Source: JAMXLO01 sp037201625 (GTDB taxonomy: Bacteria; Pseudomonadota; Alphaproteobacteria; Acetobacterales; Acetobacteraceae). Taken from it: DNA of 64,000 nucleotides. Shown here one piece after another: positions 8,957 to 17,371 of the stretch; position 1 is the first letter of the stretch; each line of letters begins with the position of its first letter. Location of the stretch: the NCBI GenBank assembly GCA_037201625.1, contig JBBCGR010000004.1, positions 1,426,001-1,490,000 of the forward strand, read 5' to 3'. Position numbers and translations under genes: made by a program. Below the pieces are notes generated by a model. That model was not told where the DNA came from. It made no database searches and saw only the letters and a list, made by a program, of their open reading frames with translations.

Positions 8957-9108
8957 TATGCCAGGCCCTGATGACCCGGCCTCATACCGTCATGACCGGC
9001 GCAGGCCGGTCGTCCACGTTCTTTCCACTCGATGCGACGAAAGACGTGAATGGCCGCAACAGGCCCTGCCATGCCGATAGAGCGTGATCCGCGCAGGTGG
9101 ATGAACCG

Positions 9109-9182
9109 GAGCGGTGAAGCACGCCCTCGGACAACGGGCTGGAGCGGATTCCGTGAGCCGACGCGAACGGAATCAGCTCCAG
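9109..9182. repeat. 74-bp dispersed repeat, copy 1
   Basis: A 74-base element that matches 10539-10612 without gaps at 62 of 74 positions by my count. Its right half is an inverted repeat with 16-base arms (CTGGAGCGGATTCCGT and ACGGAATCAGCTCCAG, one mismatch), so it can form a hairpin. Both copies have the same orientation and bracket the SnoaL-like and SDR genes. Confidence 0.8.
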
Positions 9183-9306
9183 TGGTCGCGAGAGGTCCCG
9201 CTTGCCGAGATTTGGCATTATGCCCTGGTCCCTTAACAGCCCAGGCGGTTTATACCGCATTATTTTACGGGTCGGCACACGCCATTCTCGCGTCATCGCA
9301 ACGCCG

Positions 9307-9651
9307 ATGGAGGCCGCCGTGACCGACCCGATCATCCTGCCCGAACCGATCGCCGCCTATTTCAACGCCGACCGGCACGACGGCGAGGCCGTCGCGCAAT
9401 GCTTCACGCCGGACGCGGTCGTGAAAGACGAAGGCCACACCTACACCGGTGTCATGGCCATCAAGCAGTGGAAGGCCGACTCTTCGGCCAAGTACACCTA
9501 CACCTGCGAGCCCTTCGCCATGGAGCGGCGCGACGGCACGGTCATCGTCACCTGCCACCTGGCCGGCAATTTTCCCGGCAGCCCGGTCGACCTGCGGTTC
9601 TGCTTCCGCCTCGAGCGCGGCAGGATCGCGTCCCTGGAGATCATCCGGTGA
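9307..9651 (+). CDS. SnoaL/NTF2-like protein
   Basis: A 114-residue protein with the cone-shaped NTF2-like fold. It shows IAAYFNADRHDGEAVAQCF, then FTPDAVVKDEGHTYTG, IKQWKADSS and the closing IASLEII, as in SnoaL-like domains. Such proteins act as small isomerases, hydrolases or ligand-binding partners; no specific substrate is evident. The start is ATG 9307 or GTG 9319. Its stop overlaps the GTG of the following SDR gene (GTGA), so the two form a translationally coupled pair, probably steps of one pathway controlled by the divergent LysR gene. Confidence 0.8.
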   Translation: MEAAVTDPIILPEPIAAYFNADRHDGEAVAQCFTPDAVVKDEGHTYTGVMAIKQWKADSSAKYTYTCEPFAMERRDGTVIVTCHLAGNFPGSPVDLRFCFRLERGRIASLEIIR

Positions 9652-10430
9652 ATTTCGATCTCCAGCTTGAGGGCCGCCGTGCGCTCGTCACCGGCGGCAC
9701 GCGCGGTGTCGGCAAGGCGGTCGTTGCGGCACTGCACGATGCCGGCGCGCGTGTCGTCGCGGCGGCGCGGTCACAGCCCGTCGAAATCGTGGCAGGCGTG
9801 CACTACATCGCCGCCGATGTCGCAACCGAGGATGGCTGCGCCGAAGTCGCGGAATCGGTGCTGGGGCGCCTCGGTGGTGTAGATATCATCGTCAATGTGG
9901 TCGGCGGCTCGCGTGCACCTGGCGGCGGGTTTGCCGCGCTCGATGATACGGTGTGGTGGCGGGAGTTGAACCAGAACCTGATGCCGGCGGTCCGCCTCGA
10001 CCGGGCGTTGCTGCCGTCGATGATCGCGCAGGGCTCGGGCGTCATCATCCACGTGACATCGATCCAGCGCGTGCTGCCGCTGCCCGAGGCGACCACCGCC
10101 TATGCCGCGGCGAAGGCGGCGCTCGCGACCTACAGCAAGAGCCTGTCGAAGGAGGTGACGCCCAAGGGGATCCGCGTCGTGCGCGTCTCGCCGGGCTGGG
10201 TCGAAACCGAGGCCGCCGTCGCGCTGGCCGAGCGCCTCGCGGCGCAGGCCGGGACCGACTACGCAGGCGGCAAGCGGATCATCATGCAGGGGCTCGGCGG
10301 CATTCCGCTTGGCCGGCCCGCGCGCCCCGCGGAGGTGGCGGACCTCATCGCCTTCCTGGTCTCACCCCGCGCGGCGTCGATCAGCGGCGTCGAATACACG
10401 ATCGACGGCGGCACCGTGCCGACGGTTTGA
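9648..10430 (+). CDS. short-chain dehydrogenase/reductase
   Basis: Classical SDR of 260 residues, likely an NAD(P)-dependent oxidoreductase. The cofactor motif TGGTRGVGKAV starts near residue 16; NVVGG near residue 83 replaces NNAG; the catalytic Ser is in VTSIQ and the YxxxK is YAAAK. It closes with SISGVEYTIDGGTVPTV. The GTG start at 9648 overlaps the previous stop. Sequence features such as ALLPSMIAQGSGVIIHVTS fit SDRs that reduce small carbonyl compounds, but the substrate is unknown. The gene sits between the two 74-bp repeats. Confidence 0.9.
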   Translation: MNFDLQLEGRRALVTGGTRGVGKAVVAALHDAGARVVAAARSQPVEIVAGVHYIAADVATEDGCAEVAESVLGRLGGVDIIVNVVGGSRAPGGGFAALDDTVWWRELNQNLMPAVRLDRALLPSMIAQGSGVIIHVTSIQRVLPLPEATTAYAAAKAALATYSKSLSKEVTPKGIRVVRVSPGWVETEAAVALAERLAAQAGTDYAGGKRIIMQGLGGIPLGRPARPAEVADLIAFLVSPRAASISGVEYTIDGGTVPTV

Positions 10431-10538
10431 CGTGGGGGATATACCGCTACTCCAAATGACTGCGCTTTATTGCCACACGAATCAGGCGCATGAGTCGGCC
10501 ATGTTCGAGGGCGAATCCGCCTGGAGCGTCATCCGCGC

Positions 10539-10612
10539 GAGCGGTGAATCACGCTCTCAGACATCGATCCGGAGCGGGTTCCGTGAGCCTCCACGAACGG
10601 AATCTGCTCCAG
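10539..10612. repeat. 74-bp dispersed repeat, copy 2
   Basis: Second copy of the element at 9109-9182, same orientation, 84 percent identical by hand alignment. Differences in the hairpin arms are few, and the outer CTCCAG end is kept. It occupies most of the gap between the SDR gene and the HNH-like gene, where I see no other gene. Confidence 0.8.
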
Positions 10613-10666
10613 CCCGACGTGGGCTGGCGCAGGGCCCGACCAACGGCGAATTGTCTGGATGATGCG

Positions 10667-11350
10667 ATGACCTTGCTGCCTCCCACCCGCAGGTGCGCCT
10701 ATTGCGGCTGCGCCGAGCCCGCGACGCGGGATCACGTCGTTTCGAATGCACTTTATCCTGTCGTGACGCCCCAGCGTGGGAAGGCGCAGGTGCAGCGGAT
10801 CACTGTTCCTGCCTGCAAGTCCTGCAACGAGGGATGGTCCGGAGACGAGGCGCATTTCCGTGACACGCTGCTTCTCGCCGGAGATCCTACCCCGACAGTC
10901 TGGACACTATGGGAAGTGAAGGCTCGTGCCAGCTTTTTGGCGCGTGACGGGCATAAGCGGGTGCGCGATCTGGCTGATCGTTTCGTAGCGACTGCGAGCG
11001 GCAGGCACATGATCTACCCGGGAAGGGATGAACGCGTGATGCGGATCGTCCGCAAGACGGTCCGCGGCCTCTGCTGTCACCACAAGCTGCGGTCGACGGT
11101 ATTCGATGGTGAGGTTTGGGCCGACGTTCAACGTTTCGCTGTTCCGCCCGAGTGGTCTGCCGGAATGCAGGCGTTTGACGCGGATGCGGATGTCCTCAAG
11201 TACCAATTTGGCCTCCTGAAGGACGACCCGGATATGGAATCGTTCTGGGCACTCCGGTTCTTTGGCCGGACGCCTTTCCACTGCATCGTCTACCGGTCCG
11301 TCGAGACGCGGAAACGATCGGAACGGCATCAGGCGGGCGCGCTGCGGTAG
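10667..11350 (+). CDS. HNH-like zinc-binding protein
   Basis: A 227-residue protein. The N-terminus resembles an HNH endonuclease core: CAYCG near residue 10, the DHV of ATRDHVVSNAL near residue 22, then VPACKSCNEGWSGDE near residue 45. The two CxxC pairs should bind a structural zinc. The rest (about 170 residues) lacks a domain I recognise, although WALRFFGRTPFHCIV near the end looks ordered. Whether it cuts DNA is uncertain, since many such proteins are uncharacterised. Base composition is slightly AT-richer than the flanks, and it lies next to the 74-bp repeat, consistent with accessory DNA. Confidence 0.65.
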   Translation: MTLLPPTRRCAYCGCAEPATRDHVVSNALYPVVTPQRGKAQVQRITVPACKSCNEGWSGDEAHFRDTLLLAGDPTPTVWTLWEVKARASFLARDGHKRVRDLADRFVATASGRHMIYPGRDERVMRIVRKTVRGLCCHHKLRSTVFDGEVWADVQRFAVPPEWSAGMQAFDADADVLKYQFGLLKDDPDMESFWALRFFGRTPFHCIVYRSVETRKRSERHQAGALR

Positions 11351-11431
11351 TCGATGCGCGTCCATCGCTCCTCCGTGCACCACTTGTCATCGCTCGCGGC
11401 CCGCCTGATTTTTCTGGTACAAGCCACCATC

Positions 11432-11545
11432 ATGAATGAAATCCGTCCGCCCCCCGGCGCCGTGCGAAACGAAGGTCCGAGCTTGCCCCGTCGGGCACGC
11501 CGCAGCTTGTTGGCCGCCGCCTTGGCCTTCACCCGCAAGGGTTGA
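11432..11545 (+). CDS. 37-aa Arg-rich ORF coupled to the next gene
   Basis: Very short ORF starting MNEIRPPPGAVR and ending AALAFTRKG, basic in the middle (LPRRARRSLL). Its stop overlaps the TTG start of the following gene (TTGA), a classic coupling arrangement. It could be a small partner such as an antitoxin, a leader peptide or a truncated upstream gene. No family is recognised; the evidence for being real is the junction and the amino-acid pattern only. Confidence 0.35.
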   Translation: MNEIRPPPGAVRNEGPSLPRRARRSLLAAALAFTRKG

Positions 11546-12043
11546 CCTCGCTCCCTTTTCGCGAGGGCGATTTCGTCTGGGCGAGTTCCCCGAACGTGTG
11601 CATCCGGCACGTCCCGGTTCCCCGCACCTTGCCTATATCCTCGCCGTGTCCGGCGTCGCTGCGCCCGGGGCCGCGCAGGTGTTCGCCGCCTTGTCTGCCT
11701 ACACGACGAGCCAACCGTGGCTGGACCGGGCGCTACCGCTCGGCGTGTTTGCCTTCAACCGGCAAGAGGCCGCCGCGATGGGCCAGCGTCTGGCCTTCGT
11801 GATGGATCTGCAGCGGCTGGCGGCCATGCCGATCACGTCGGCATGGTTTCCGCATCTCGACCTGCCCGGCCACGGCGTTCAGGAAGACGTGCCGGGAAGC
11901 GAGCAGCCCGCTATTTGAAAGCTGCCGAAGATCTGCTGACCCGCCGTCCCGAACTTATCGAGTGTCTCGGCCCGTCGTGGCCGCCGGATCGCCGGTGCTC
12001 GCGATGCAGCGGCAGAATACCCCCCATCCCCCCTAACCCTTGA
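11542..12043 (+). pseudogene. MazF/PemK-like protein of unknown function, frame-broken
   Basis: A protein of about 165 residues split over three frames. Frame one gives LTSLPFREGDFVW from TTG 11542. Frame two carries EFPERVHPARPGSPHLAYIL, AYTTSQPW, LPLGVFAFNRQEAAAMGQ and FPHLDLPGHGVQ. Frame three carries ARYLKAAEDLLTRRPELIE. Restoring one G near 11577 and one near 11895 would join them. The GDFVW...FP opening and the AYTTS strand are reminiscent of PemK/MazF-like folds, but this is only a resemblance. It follows the 37-residue ORF with a 4-base overlap. It is either a pseudogene or sequence error in G runs; the C-terminal end is approximate. Confidence 0.5.
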
Positions 12044-12097
12044 AGTTAGTAGTACAAACACCCACGTCAGCCACTTTGCATCCCAGCCAGGTGGCCC

Positions 12098-12808
12098 ATG
12101 CACGCACTCCCCGATCTCTCCCTCCCGCTCTGCCGCGAAATCTTCGCCGACCTCTGCGGCATGCTGCCACCCCTGATCGGCGACATCCCTGACACCGGCC
12201 CGTCGGACGCTCGCGCCGCGCGCAACGAATTCGCCATGGCAGCCGTCGCCGCCCTGCATCCCGGCGACGCCTTCGAGGCCAGGCTCGCCGTCCGCATCGT
12301 CGCGATGGACGCGCACGCCGCGGACTGCCTCCGCTCGGCCGGCCTCGCCCCCAGCGACGCCGCCGAGGTCCGCCGCTGCCGGGCCCAGGCCGCGTCGATG
12401 GCGCGCCAGTCGGACGCCGCGCTGCGGGGCCTGCAGCGCATGCAGGCCGTCCGCGACAAGCAACTGGCCGACATGCACCCCGGGGCCATGGAGCGCGCTG
12501 GCTACTGGTTCCACGACGCCTCGGTGCCCGCACCCGCGCCCGCGCCCGCAGACTCACCCGCGCCCGAAACCCCACCAGCGCCGTCGCCCGCAGCGCCCCC
12601 TGCCGCTGCCGACCAGGACTTCGTCGAGGCCGACATGGCCGAACAGGCCGCGACCTATGCCGTGATCTACCCCGACCGCTTCGCCCGCATCCGCGCCGCG
12701 GGCGGCCTGCCCGCACGGCTCGATTTCGGCCCACCGGAGCCTGCACTGGTCCAGGCCATCCTCAACGGCGCCGGCCCGGCGCTGCCGATCTCCGCCCCGC
12801 CCGCATGA
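12098..12808 (+). CDS. hypothetical protein, Ala/Pro-rich linker
   Basis: A 236-residue protein without a domain I can name. Residues 1-145 are alpha-helical, alanine-rich and largely soluble, with a cysteine-containing opening (LCREIFADLCGMLP) and a helix dense in Arg and Gln (RCRAQAASMARQSDAALRGL). Residues 145-175 are a Pro/Ala linker. The tail (DFVEADMAEQAATYAVIYPD, then FARIRAAGG) is acidic and then helical. No signal peptide or membrane segment is present. The codon pattern matches the host, so it is probably a true gene. Confidence 0.6.
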   Translation: MHALPDLSLPLCREIFADLCGMLPPLIGDIPDTGPSDARAARNEFAMAAVAALHPGDAFEARLAVRIVAMDAHAADCLRSAGLAPSDAAEVRRCRAQAASMARQSDAALRGLQRMQAVRDKQLADMHPGAMERAGYWFHDASVPAPAPAPADSPAPETPPAPSPAAPPAAADQDFVEADMAEQAATYAVIYPDRFARIRAAGGLPARLDFGPPEPALVQAILNGAGPALPISAPPA

Positions 12809-12870
12809 CGCCGCGCCGTGTCTCGCCCCAAGCGACGCCGTCTCACAGCGCGCATGCATGAGACGCGATA

Positions 12871-12930
12871 GCCCCGCACCGGCGAGCCCCGCACCGGCGA
12901 GCCCCGCACCGGCGAGCCCCGCGCCGATGA
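12871..12930. repeat. 15-bp tandem repeat, four copies
   Basis: Four consecutive copies of GCCCCGCACCGGCGA (the last imperfect) between the hypothetical gene and the PhyH gene, which converge here. There is no spacer structure, so it is not a CRISPR. It probably arose by replication slippage. Confidence 0.85.
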
Positions 12931-12973
12931 GGCCTGAACCGCCAGCGAACCCAGGTGCCGGACGAGACCCAGC

Positions 12974-13801
12974 CTACGCCCGCATCGCCTTGCCGGTCCC
13001 CCGCATCAGGATCTGCGCATGCGCCCCGGTGATCGCCGCGTGATACGCGATCGCCGTCTCCGACATGTCGGCATCCGGCCGCTGCTCGGGCGCGAAATTG
13101 CCGTGCCGGTCCTCGCCGCGCACCAGCGTCGCGCTGTCATGGCTGCCGGCGACCTGGCGCACATACGTCGGAATATACCGGATCGCGAACCCGATGCGCC
13201 GGTCGCCCGATGGGTTGGGGTCGGAGCCGTGGATCAGCCGCACATGGTGCAGCGACATCTCGCCCGCCGCCAGTTCCAGCATCGCGGCCTCGGCTTCGTC
13301 CACCGCGACCTCGATCTCCTGGCCGCGCGACAGCAGATTCTCCTTGGCGAAGGTGTCGCGGTGCGGCACCTGCTCCATCCGGTGCGTCGCCGGAATCACC
13401 CGCATCGCGCCGTTCGCCGCCGTGCTGTCGGTGAACGCCACCCACGCGGTGATCACGTCCGCCGGGTCCAGGCCCCAATACGTGGAATCCTGATGCCAGG
13501 ACACGTAACTCGGGTTGCGCGCCTCCTTGATGAAGAACGACGTGCCCCAGCACAGGATGTCCGGGCCGATCACATCCTCCACCGCGTCCAGGATGCGCGG
13601 ATGGCGGATCAGGTCGTTCAGCCAGGTCAACAGCAGATGCGGCTTGTGCCGCACCGCGCCCTTCATGCCATCGCCGCCGCTCTCGAACGCCTCCAGCCTG
13701 GCGCGCAGCGCGCCCGCCTCGGCGCGCGACAGCACCGGCACGGGTGCGTAATAGCCAAGCTCGCGATATTGCTGCACGGCGGCGTCGGTCAGGGACTTCA
13801 T
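12974..13801 (-). CDS. phytanoyl-CoA dioxygenase (PhyH) family protein
   Basis: Fe(II)/2-oxoglutarate-dependent dioxygenase of 275 residues. The iron ligands are HQD in SWHQDSTYWG near residue 117 and a later histidine in SLHHVRLIHGS near residue 185; RRIGFAIRY supplies the arginine that usually holds 2-oxoglutarate. The substrate is unknown, since bacterial PhyH proteins hydroxylate many small molecules. I chose the Met at 13801 (MKSLTDAAV) over a start 19 residues earlier because the family normally opens there. It is divergent from the peptide-type binding protein gene, which suggests a shared catabolic role. Confidence 0.85.
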   Translation of the reverse strand: MKSLTDAAVQQYRELGYYAPVPVLSRAEAGALRARLEAFESGGDGMKGAVRHKPHLLLTWLNDLIRHPRILDAVEDVIGPDILCWGTSFFIKEARNPSYVSWHQDSTYWGLDPADVITAWVAFTDSTAANGAMRVIPATHRMEQVPHRDTFAKENLLSRGQEIEVAVDEAEAAMLELAAGEMSLHHVRLIHGSDPNPSGDRRIGFAIRYIPTYVRQVAGSHDSATLVRGEDRHGNFAPEQRPDADMSETAIAYHAAITGAHAQILMRGTGKAMRA

Positions 13802-13907
13802 GGGGCGCGGTCCTGTTCCGGGGTGGGATGGACAAATCCGATACTCCCACGTCACCATCCCGGCAAGTCAGGGAGGAAACAACAAACAAACTGGGAGACT
13901 GATCACG

Positions 13908-15491
13908 ATGCGTCGACGCACGTTCCTGGCGGCCTCGGCCGCGACCCTGGCAATGCCCGCAATTGTCCAGGCGCAGGCCAAGCGGGTGCTGAAATTCATC
14001 CCGCAATCGGACCTGGCCATCCTCGACCCGGTCTGGACCACCGCCTATGTCACCCGCAACCATGCCTACATGGTCTACGACACGCTGTACGGGCAGACCG
14101 GCCAGCAATACGGCTTCAAGTGCACGCCGCAGATGGTCGCAGGCCACGTCATCGAGAATGACGGCAAGACCTGGAAGCTCACGCTGCGCGACGGCCTGCT
14201 GTTCCACAATGGGGAGCGCGTGCTGGCCAGCGACTGCATCGCCTCGATCAAGCGCTGGGGCGCGCGCGACGCGTTCGGCCAGGCGCTGATGGCGCGCACC
14301 GACGAACTCTCCGCGCCGGACGACAAGACCATCATGTTCCGCCTGAAGCAGCCTTTTCCGCTGCTGCCCGACGCGCTCGGCCACGGCGCGTCCAACATGT
14401 GCGCGATCATGCCGAAGTCGATCGCCGAGGGCGATGCGTTCAAGCAGTTCACCGAGGTCGTCGGCAGCGGCCCGTTCCGCTTCAAATCCGATGAGCGCGT
14501 GCAGGGCTCGTTCTTCGCCTATGAGCGGTTCGACAAATACAAGCCGCGCGAGGACGGCGAGCAGAGCTTCACCGCCGGCCCCAAGATCGTGCATTTCGAC
14601 CGCGTGCAGTGGCACGTGCAGCCGGACTCCGCCACCAAGGCGGCGGCGATGCAGGCGGGCGAGATGGACTGGTGGGAGAACCCGCCGGGCGACCTGCTGC
14701 CGGTGCTGAAGAAGGCGAAGCTGCAGGTGGAGATCACCGACAAGACCGGCACGCCCTTCCTGCTGCGGCCCAACCACCTGTATCCGCCGTTCGACAAGCC
14801 GGCGGTGCGCCGCGCGCTGATGGGCGCGATCGACCAGAAGGAATACATGATCGCCATGATGGGCGACGACACCTCGCTCTGGCAGGTGCCGACCGGCTTC
14901 TTCCCGCTGGTCTCCCCGCTGGCGAGCGATGCGGGGATGGCGGCGCTGACCGGCAAGCGCGACTTCGGCGCGGTGAAGACGGCGCTGGAGAAGGCCGGCT
15001 ATGCGGGCGAGAAGGTCGTCATCATGGGGGCCACCGACCAGCCCACCAACTACCCGCTGGCCGAGGTCGCGGCCGACATGCTGAAGCGCGTCGGCATCAA
15101 CGTGGACTACCAGGCGACCGACTGGGGCATGGTGGTGCAGCGCCGCGCCAACAACAAGCCGCCGGCGGAGGGCGGCTGGAACATGTTCTGCACCGGCTTC
15201 TCGGGGCTGGATTTCTTCACCCCCGCCAGCCACCTACCGCTGCGCGCCAACGGCAAGGGCGCCTGGTTCGGCTGGCCCGACGATCCGAAGGCCGAGGAAC
15301 TGCGCGAGGCATGGTTCAACGCGCCGAGCCTCGAGGCGGCGAAGAAGATCGGCGAGGAGGTGCAGCTTCGTGCCTTCGAGAACGTGCCGTATTATCCGCT
15401 GGGCGTGGCGCAGCTTCCGACCGCGTTCCGTCCGGACATCACCGGCGTGCCGGAGGGGTTTGCGATCTTCTGGAACGTCAGGCGGACCTGA
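13908..15491 (+). CDS. ABC transporter substrate-binding protein, peptide/nickel type (family 5)
   Basis: Periplasmic binding protein of 527 residues with a Tat-type signal (MRRRTFLAASAATLAM, cleavage near VQAQA). Family-5 features: LRDGLLFHNGERVLASDCIASI near residue 95, GSGPFRFKSDERV, and FNAPSLEAAKKIGEEVQ near the end. It should bind oligopeptides, opines, glutathione-like or other small solutes for an ABC importer, but no permease or ATPase gene is adjacent, as often seen for solitary binding proteins in this group. GGGAG precedes the ATG at 13908. It is divergent from the PhyH gene across about 106 bases that must hold both promoters. Confidence 0.9.
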   Translation: MRRRTFLAASAATLAMPAIVQAQAKRVLKFIPQSDLAILDPVWTTAYVTRNHAYMVYDTLYGQTGQQYGFKCTPQMVAGHVIENDGKTWKLTLRDGLLFHNGERVLASDCIASIKRWGARDAFGQALMARTDELSAPDDKTIMFRLKQPFPLLPDALGHGASNMCAIMPKSIAEGDAFKQFTEVVGSGPFRFKSDERVQGSFFAYERFDKYKPREDGEQSFTAGPKIVHFDRVQWHVQPDSATKAAAMQAGEMDWWENPPGDLLPVLKKAKLQVEITDKTGTPFLLRPNHLYPPFDKPAVRRALMGAIDQKEYMIAMMGDDTSLWQVPTGFFPLVSPLASDAGMAALTGKRDFGAVKTALEKAGYAGEKVVIMGATDQPTNYPLAEVAADMLKRVGINVDYQATDWGMVVQRRANNKPPAEGGWNMFCTGFSGLDFFTPASHLPLRANGKGAWFGWPDDPKAEELREAWFNAPSLEAAKKIGEEVQLRAFENVPYYPLGVAQLPTAFRPDITGVPEGFAIFWNVRRT

Positions 15492-15813
15492 CACCGACAG
15501 GCAAGGAACCGCGAAACGGCATGCACCGTTGGCTTCTTCCACAGGCCATTCCCGTGCAGGCGGGACCCCGGGGCGGCATCGCAGGCCTCACGGGTCCCGG
15601 CTGGCGCGGGGATGACGATGGTTGGGGCGCGGTGCGTGCCGTTGCGAGGTGCGGGACTGCAACGGAGCACCGGGCCGCGTGGCTGGCCGAAGGCGGCAGC
15701 GCCCCAGGCCCGCATCGCCTGGCGCAGCCCATCCCGCACCGCGCGGAGCGGCCGATCCCGCATCGCCTGGCGCAGCCAATCCCGCCTCGCCTGGCGCAAC
15801 CAGTGAGGAGCCC
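15492..15813. other. 322-base intergenic region with repeats
   Basis: There is no convincing gene between the binding-protein stop and the oxidoreductase start. A GC-rich stretch near 15550-15630 (CCCCGGGGCG and CGGGTCCCGGCTGGCGCGGG) could form a terminator. The last 100 bases are the imperfect 24-bp tandem repeat at 15710-15805. Confidence 0.6.
15710..15805. repeat. 24-bp imperfect tandem repeat, four copies
   Basis: Four 24-base units of the form CCGCATCGCCTGGCGCAGCC plus ATC with variations (the second unit is the most divergent). They end five bases before GAGGAGCCC and the ATG of the oxidoreductase gene. They have no open frame of their own. Confidence 0.75.
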
Positions 15814-16782
15814 ATGATCAATCTCGGCATTGTCGGCCTCGGCTGGTGGGGGAAGAACCTGGTGACCGCGGTCCAGGGCCGCAGCGAGCAGGTCCGCTTC
15901 GTCCGCGCCGCCTGCCGCAACCACGCGCCCGTCGCCGGCTTTGCCGAGGCCCATGGGCTGACGCTGGCCTCCTCGCTGGCGGACCTGCTGGCCGATGACA
16001 GGGTGCAGGGCATCGTCCTGGCGACGCCGCATTCCCTGCACGCCGAGCAGATCATCGAGGTCGCGGCCGCCGGCAGCCCGGTATTCTGCGAGAAGCCGCT
16101 GACCCTGACCCGCGCCGATGCCGCCCGCGCCATCGGCGCCTGCGAGCGCGCCGGGGTGATCCTGGCGCTCGGCGAGAACAACCGCTTCTTCCCCAACATG
16201 CAGGAGATGCGCCGCATCGTGGCCGCGGGCGACCTGGGCGATCCGATGCACGTGGAGGGCCATACCAGCAACGAGAACTCCGGCCATTTCTTCGGCGCCT
16301 GGCGCCACTCCGAGGCCGAGTCGCCCGCCGGCGGCATGACCGGCGCCGGCATCCACGTGCTCGACGCGCTGGTCCACCTGATGGGCCCGGTGGACACCGT
16401 CACCGCCCAGCTTGTCACCCGCAAGCCGCCGCCCGATCCCACGGACATGGTCTCGGCGATGTTCCGCTTCGCCTCCGGGGCGACCGGCGTGTTCGCCACG
16501 CTGCGCTCCACCCCCAACTACCGCCGCGTCCATGTGTTCGGCCGCGCGGGGTCGGCCGAGGCGATCGGCGATACCGAACTGGTGATCCGGCGCAGCGGCA
16601 GGCCGATGCAGCTTCTGCGCTTCCCGGCGGTCGATTCGCTGCGCGCCGAATTGGAGGCGTTCGCCGATGCGATCGCCGGCCGAGCGCCCTATCCGATCAC
16701 CGGCCAGGAGATGCTGGACACCGTCGGGGCGTTCGAGGCGCTGGTCGAATCGGTCGCCACCGGCCGCCCGGTCTCCTGCTGA
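15814..16782 (+). CDS. Gfo/Idh/MocA-family oxidoreductase
   Basis: NAD(P)-dependent oxidoreductase of 322 residues. The Rossmann motif GIVGLGWWGKN opens the protein, and ATPHSLHAEQ near residue 70 is followed by the signature CEKPLTLT near residue 90 (lysine at the active site). A C-terminal alpha/beta domain carries GAGIHVLDALVHLMG, whose histidine is the usual catalytic position. Likely substrates are sugars, inositols or related polyols. GAGGAG lies just upstream of ATG 15814, a good ribosome site. The 3' end overlaps or abuts the DUF218 gene. Confidence 0.9.
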   Translation: MINLGIVGLGWWGKNLVTAVQGRSEQVRFVRAACRNHAPVAGFAEAHGLTLASSLADLLADDRVQGIVLATPHSLHAEQIIEVAAAGSPVFCEKPLTLTRADAARAIGACERAGVILALGENNRFFPNMQEMRRIVAAGDLGDPMHVEGHTSNENSGHFFGAWRHSEAESPAGGMTGAGIHVLDALVHLMGPVDTVTAQLVTRKPPPDPTDMVSAMFRFASGATGVFATLRSTPNYRRVHVFGRAGSAEAIGDTELVIRRSGRPMQLLRFPAVDSLRAELEAFADAIAGRAPYPITGQEMLDTVGAFEALVESVATGRPVSC

Positions 16783-17294
16783 CCCCACCCGACGCGGTCA
16801 TCGTCATCTTCGGCGCGGCGGTGCGCCCCGGCGGCCGGCCCAGCAACACGCTGCTCTGGCGCGTGGAGGCGGCCGCGACCTTCGCCGGCCGGTTCGCCGC
16901 CCCGCTGTTCATGCCGACCGGCGGGGTAGGGCGGTTCGGCCCGTCCGAGGCCTCGGTGATGGCCCGGCTGCTGGCCGGGCGCGGCGTGCCGGCGGGGCGC
17001 ATCCTGGCCGAGGAGACGGGGACCGACACGCTGTCGTCGGCCGATGCGGTGGTGGCGCTGCTGCGCCGGCACGGCATCGCGGCGCCGGTCTACGCAGCCT
17101 CCAGCCTGTACCACCTGCCGCGCTGCGTGCTGCTGCTGCGCCTGCTGGGCGTGCCGGCACGCGCGGCTGTACCCCCCGTGGTGCCCGCCGCACGACGCTG
17201 GTGGCGGCGCTGCTACTGGTGGCTGCGCGAGGTGCCGGCGCTGCCCTACGACGCAGCCCTGGTGCTGCTGCGCCGGGCCGGCTTGCTGCGGTAG
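16779..17294 (+). CDS. YdcF/DUF218-family protein
   Basis: About 171 residues of the DUF218 (YdcF/ElyC-like) fold. DAVIVIFGAAVRPGGRPS is the first strand, PTGGVGRFGPSEASVMARLL holds the conserved SEA, and EETGTDTLSSADAVV matches the EcxSxxTxEN region. A basic/aromatic segment (RRWWRRCYWWLREV) may sit at the membrane. The start is uncertain: the only standard start (GTG 16821) would remove the first conserved strand, so I place it at a CTG overlapping the previous stop (16779). Function is unknown; relatives act in envelope metabolism. Confidence 0.65.
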   Translation: MTPPDAVIVIFGAAVRPGGRPSNTLLWRVEAAATFAGRFAAPLFMPTGGVGRFGPSEASVMARLLAGRGVPAGRILAEETGTDTLSSADAVVALLRRHGIAAPVYAASSLYHLPRCVLLLRLLGVPARAAVPPVVPAARRWWRRCYWWLREVPALPYDAALVLLRRAGLLR

Positions 17295-17330
17295 CCCATG
17301 CTGCCGCGCCGGCCCATGCTGCCGCGCCGG
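17295..17330. repeat. 18-bp tandem duplication
   Basis: CCCATGCTGCCGCGCCGG occurs twice in a row directly after the DUF218 stop. It probably arose by slippage, and the region lies between two convergent genes. Confidence 0.8.
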
Positions 17331-17371
17331 CGGGTCGGGCCGCGCCGCAGCGGGCGCGGCTGAGGCCCCGG

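Noticed and set aside
12871..12930. Possible CRISPR array
   Set aside because: The 15-bp units are contiguous with no spacers, and no cas gene is near.
13137..15233. Reverse frame of 698 codons
   Set aside because: Antisense to the binding-protein gene and shifted relative to PhyH; composition is His/Arg-rich without motifs.
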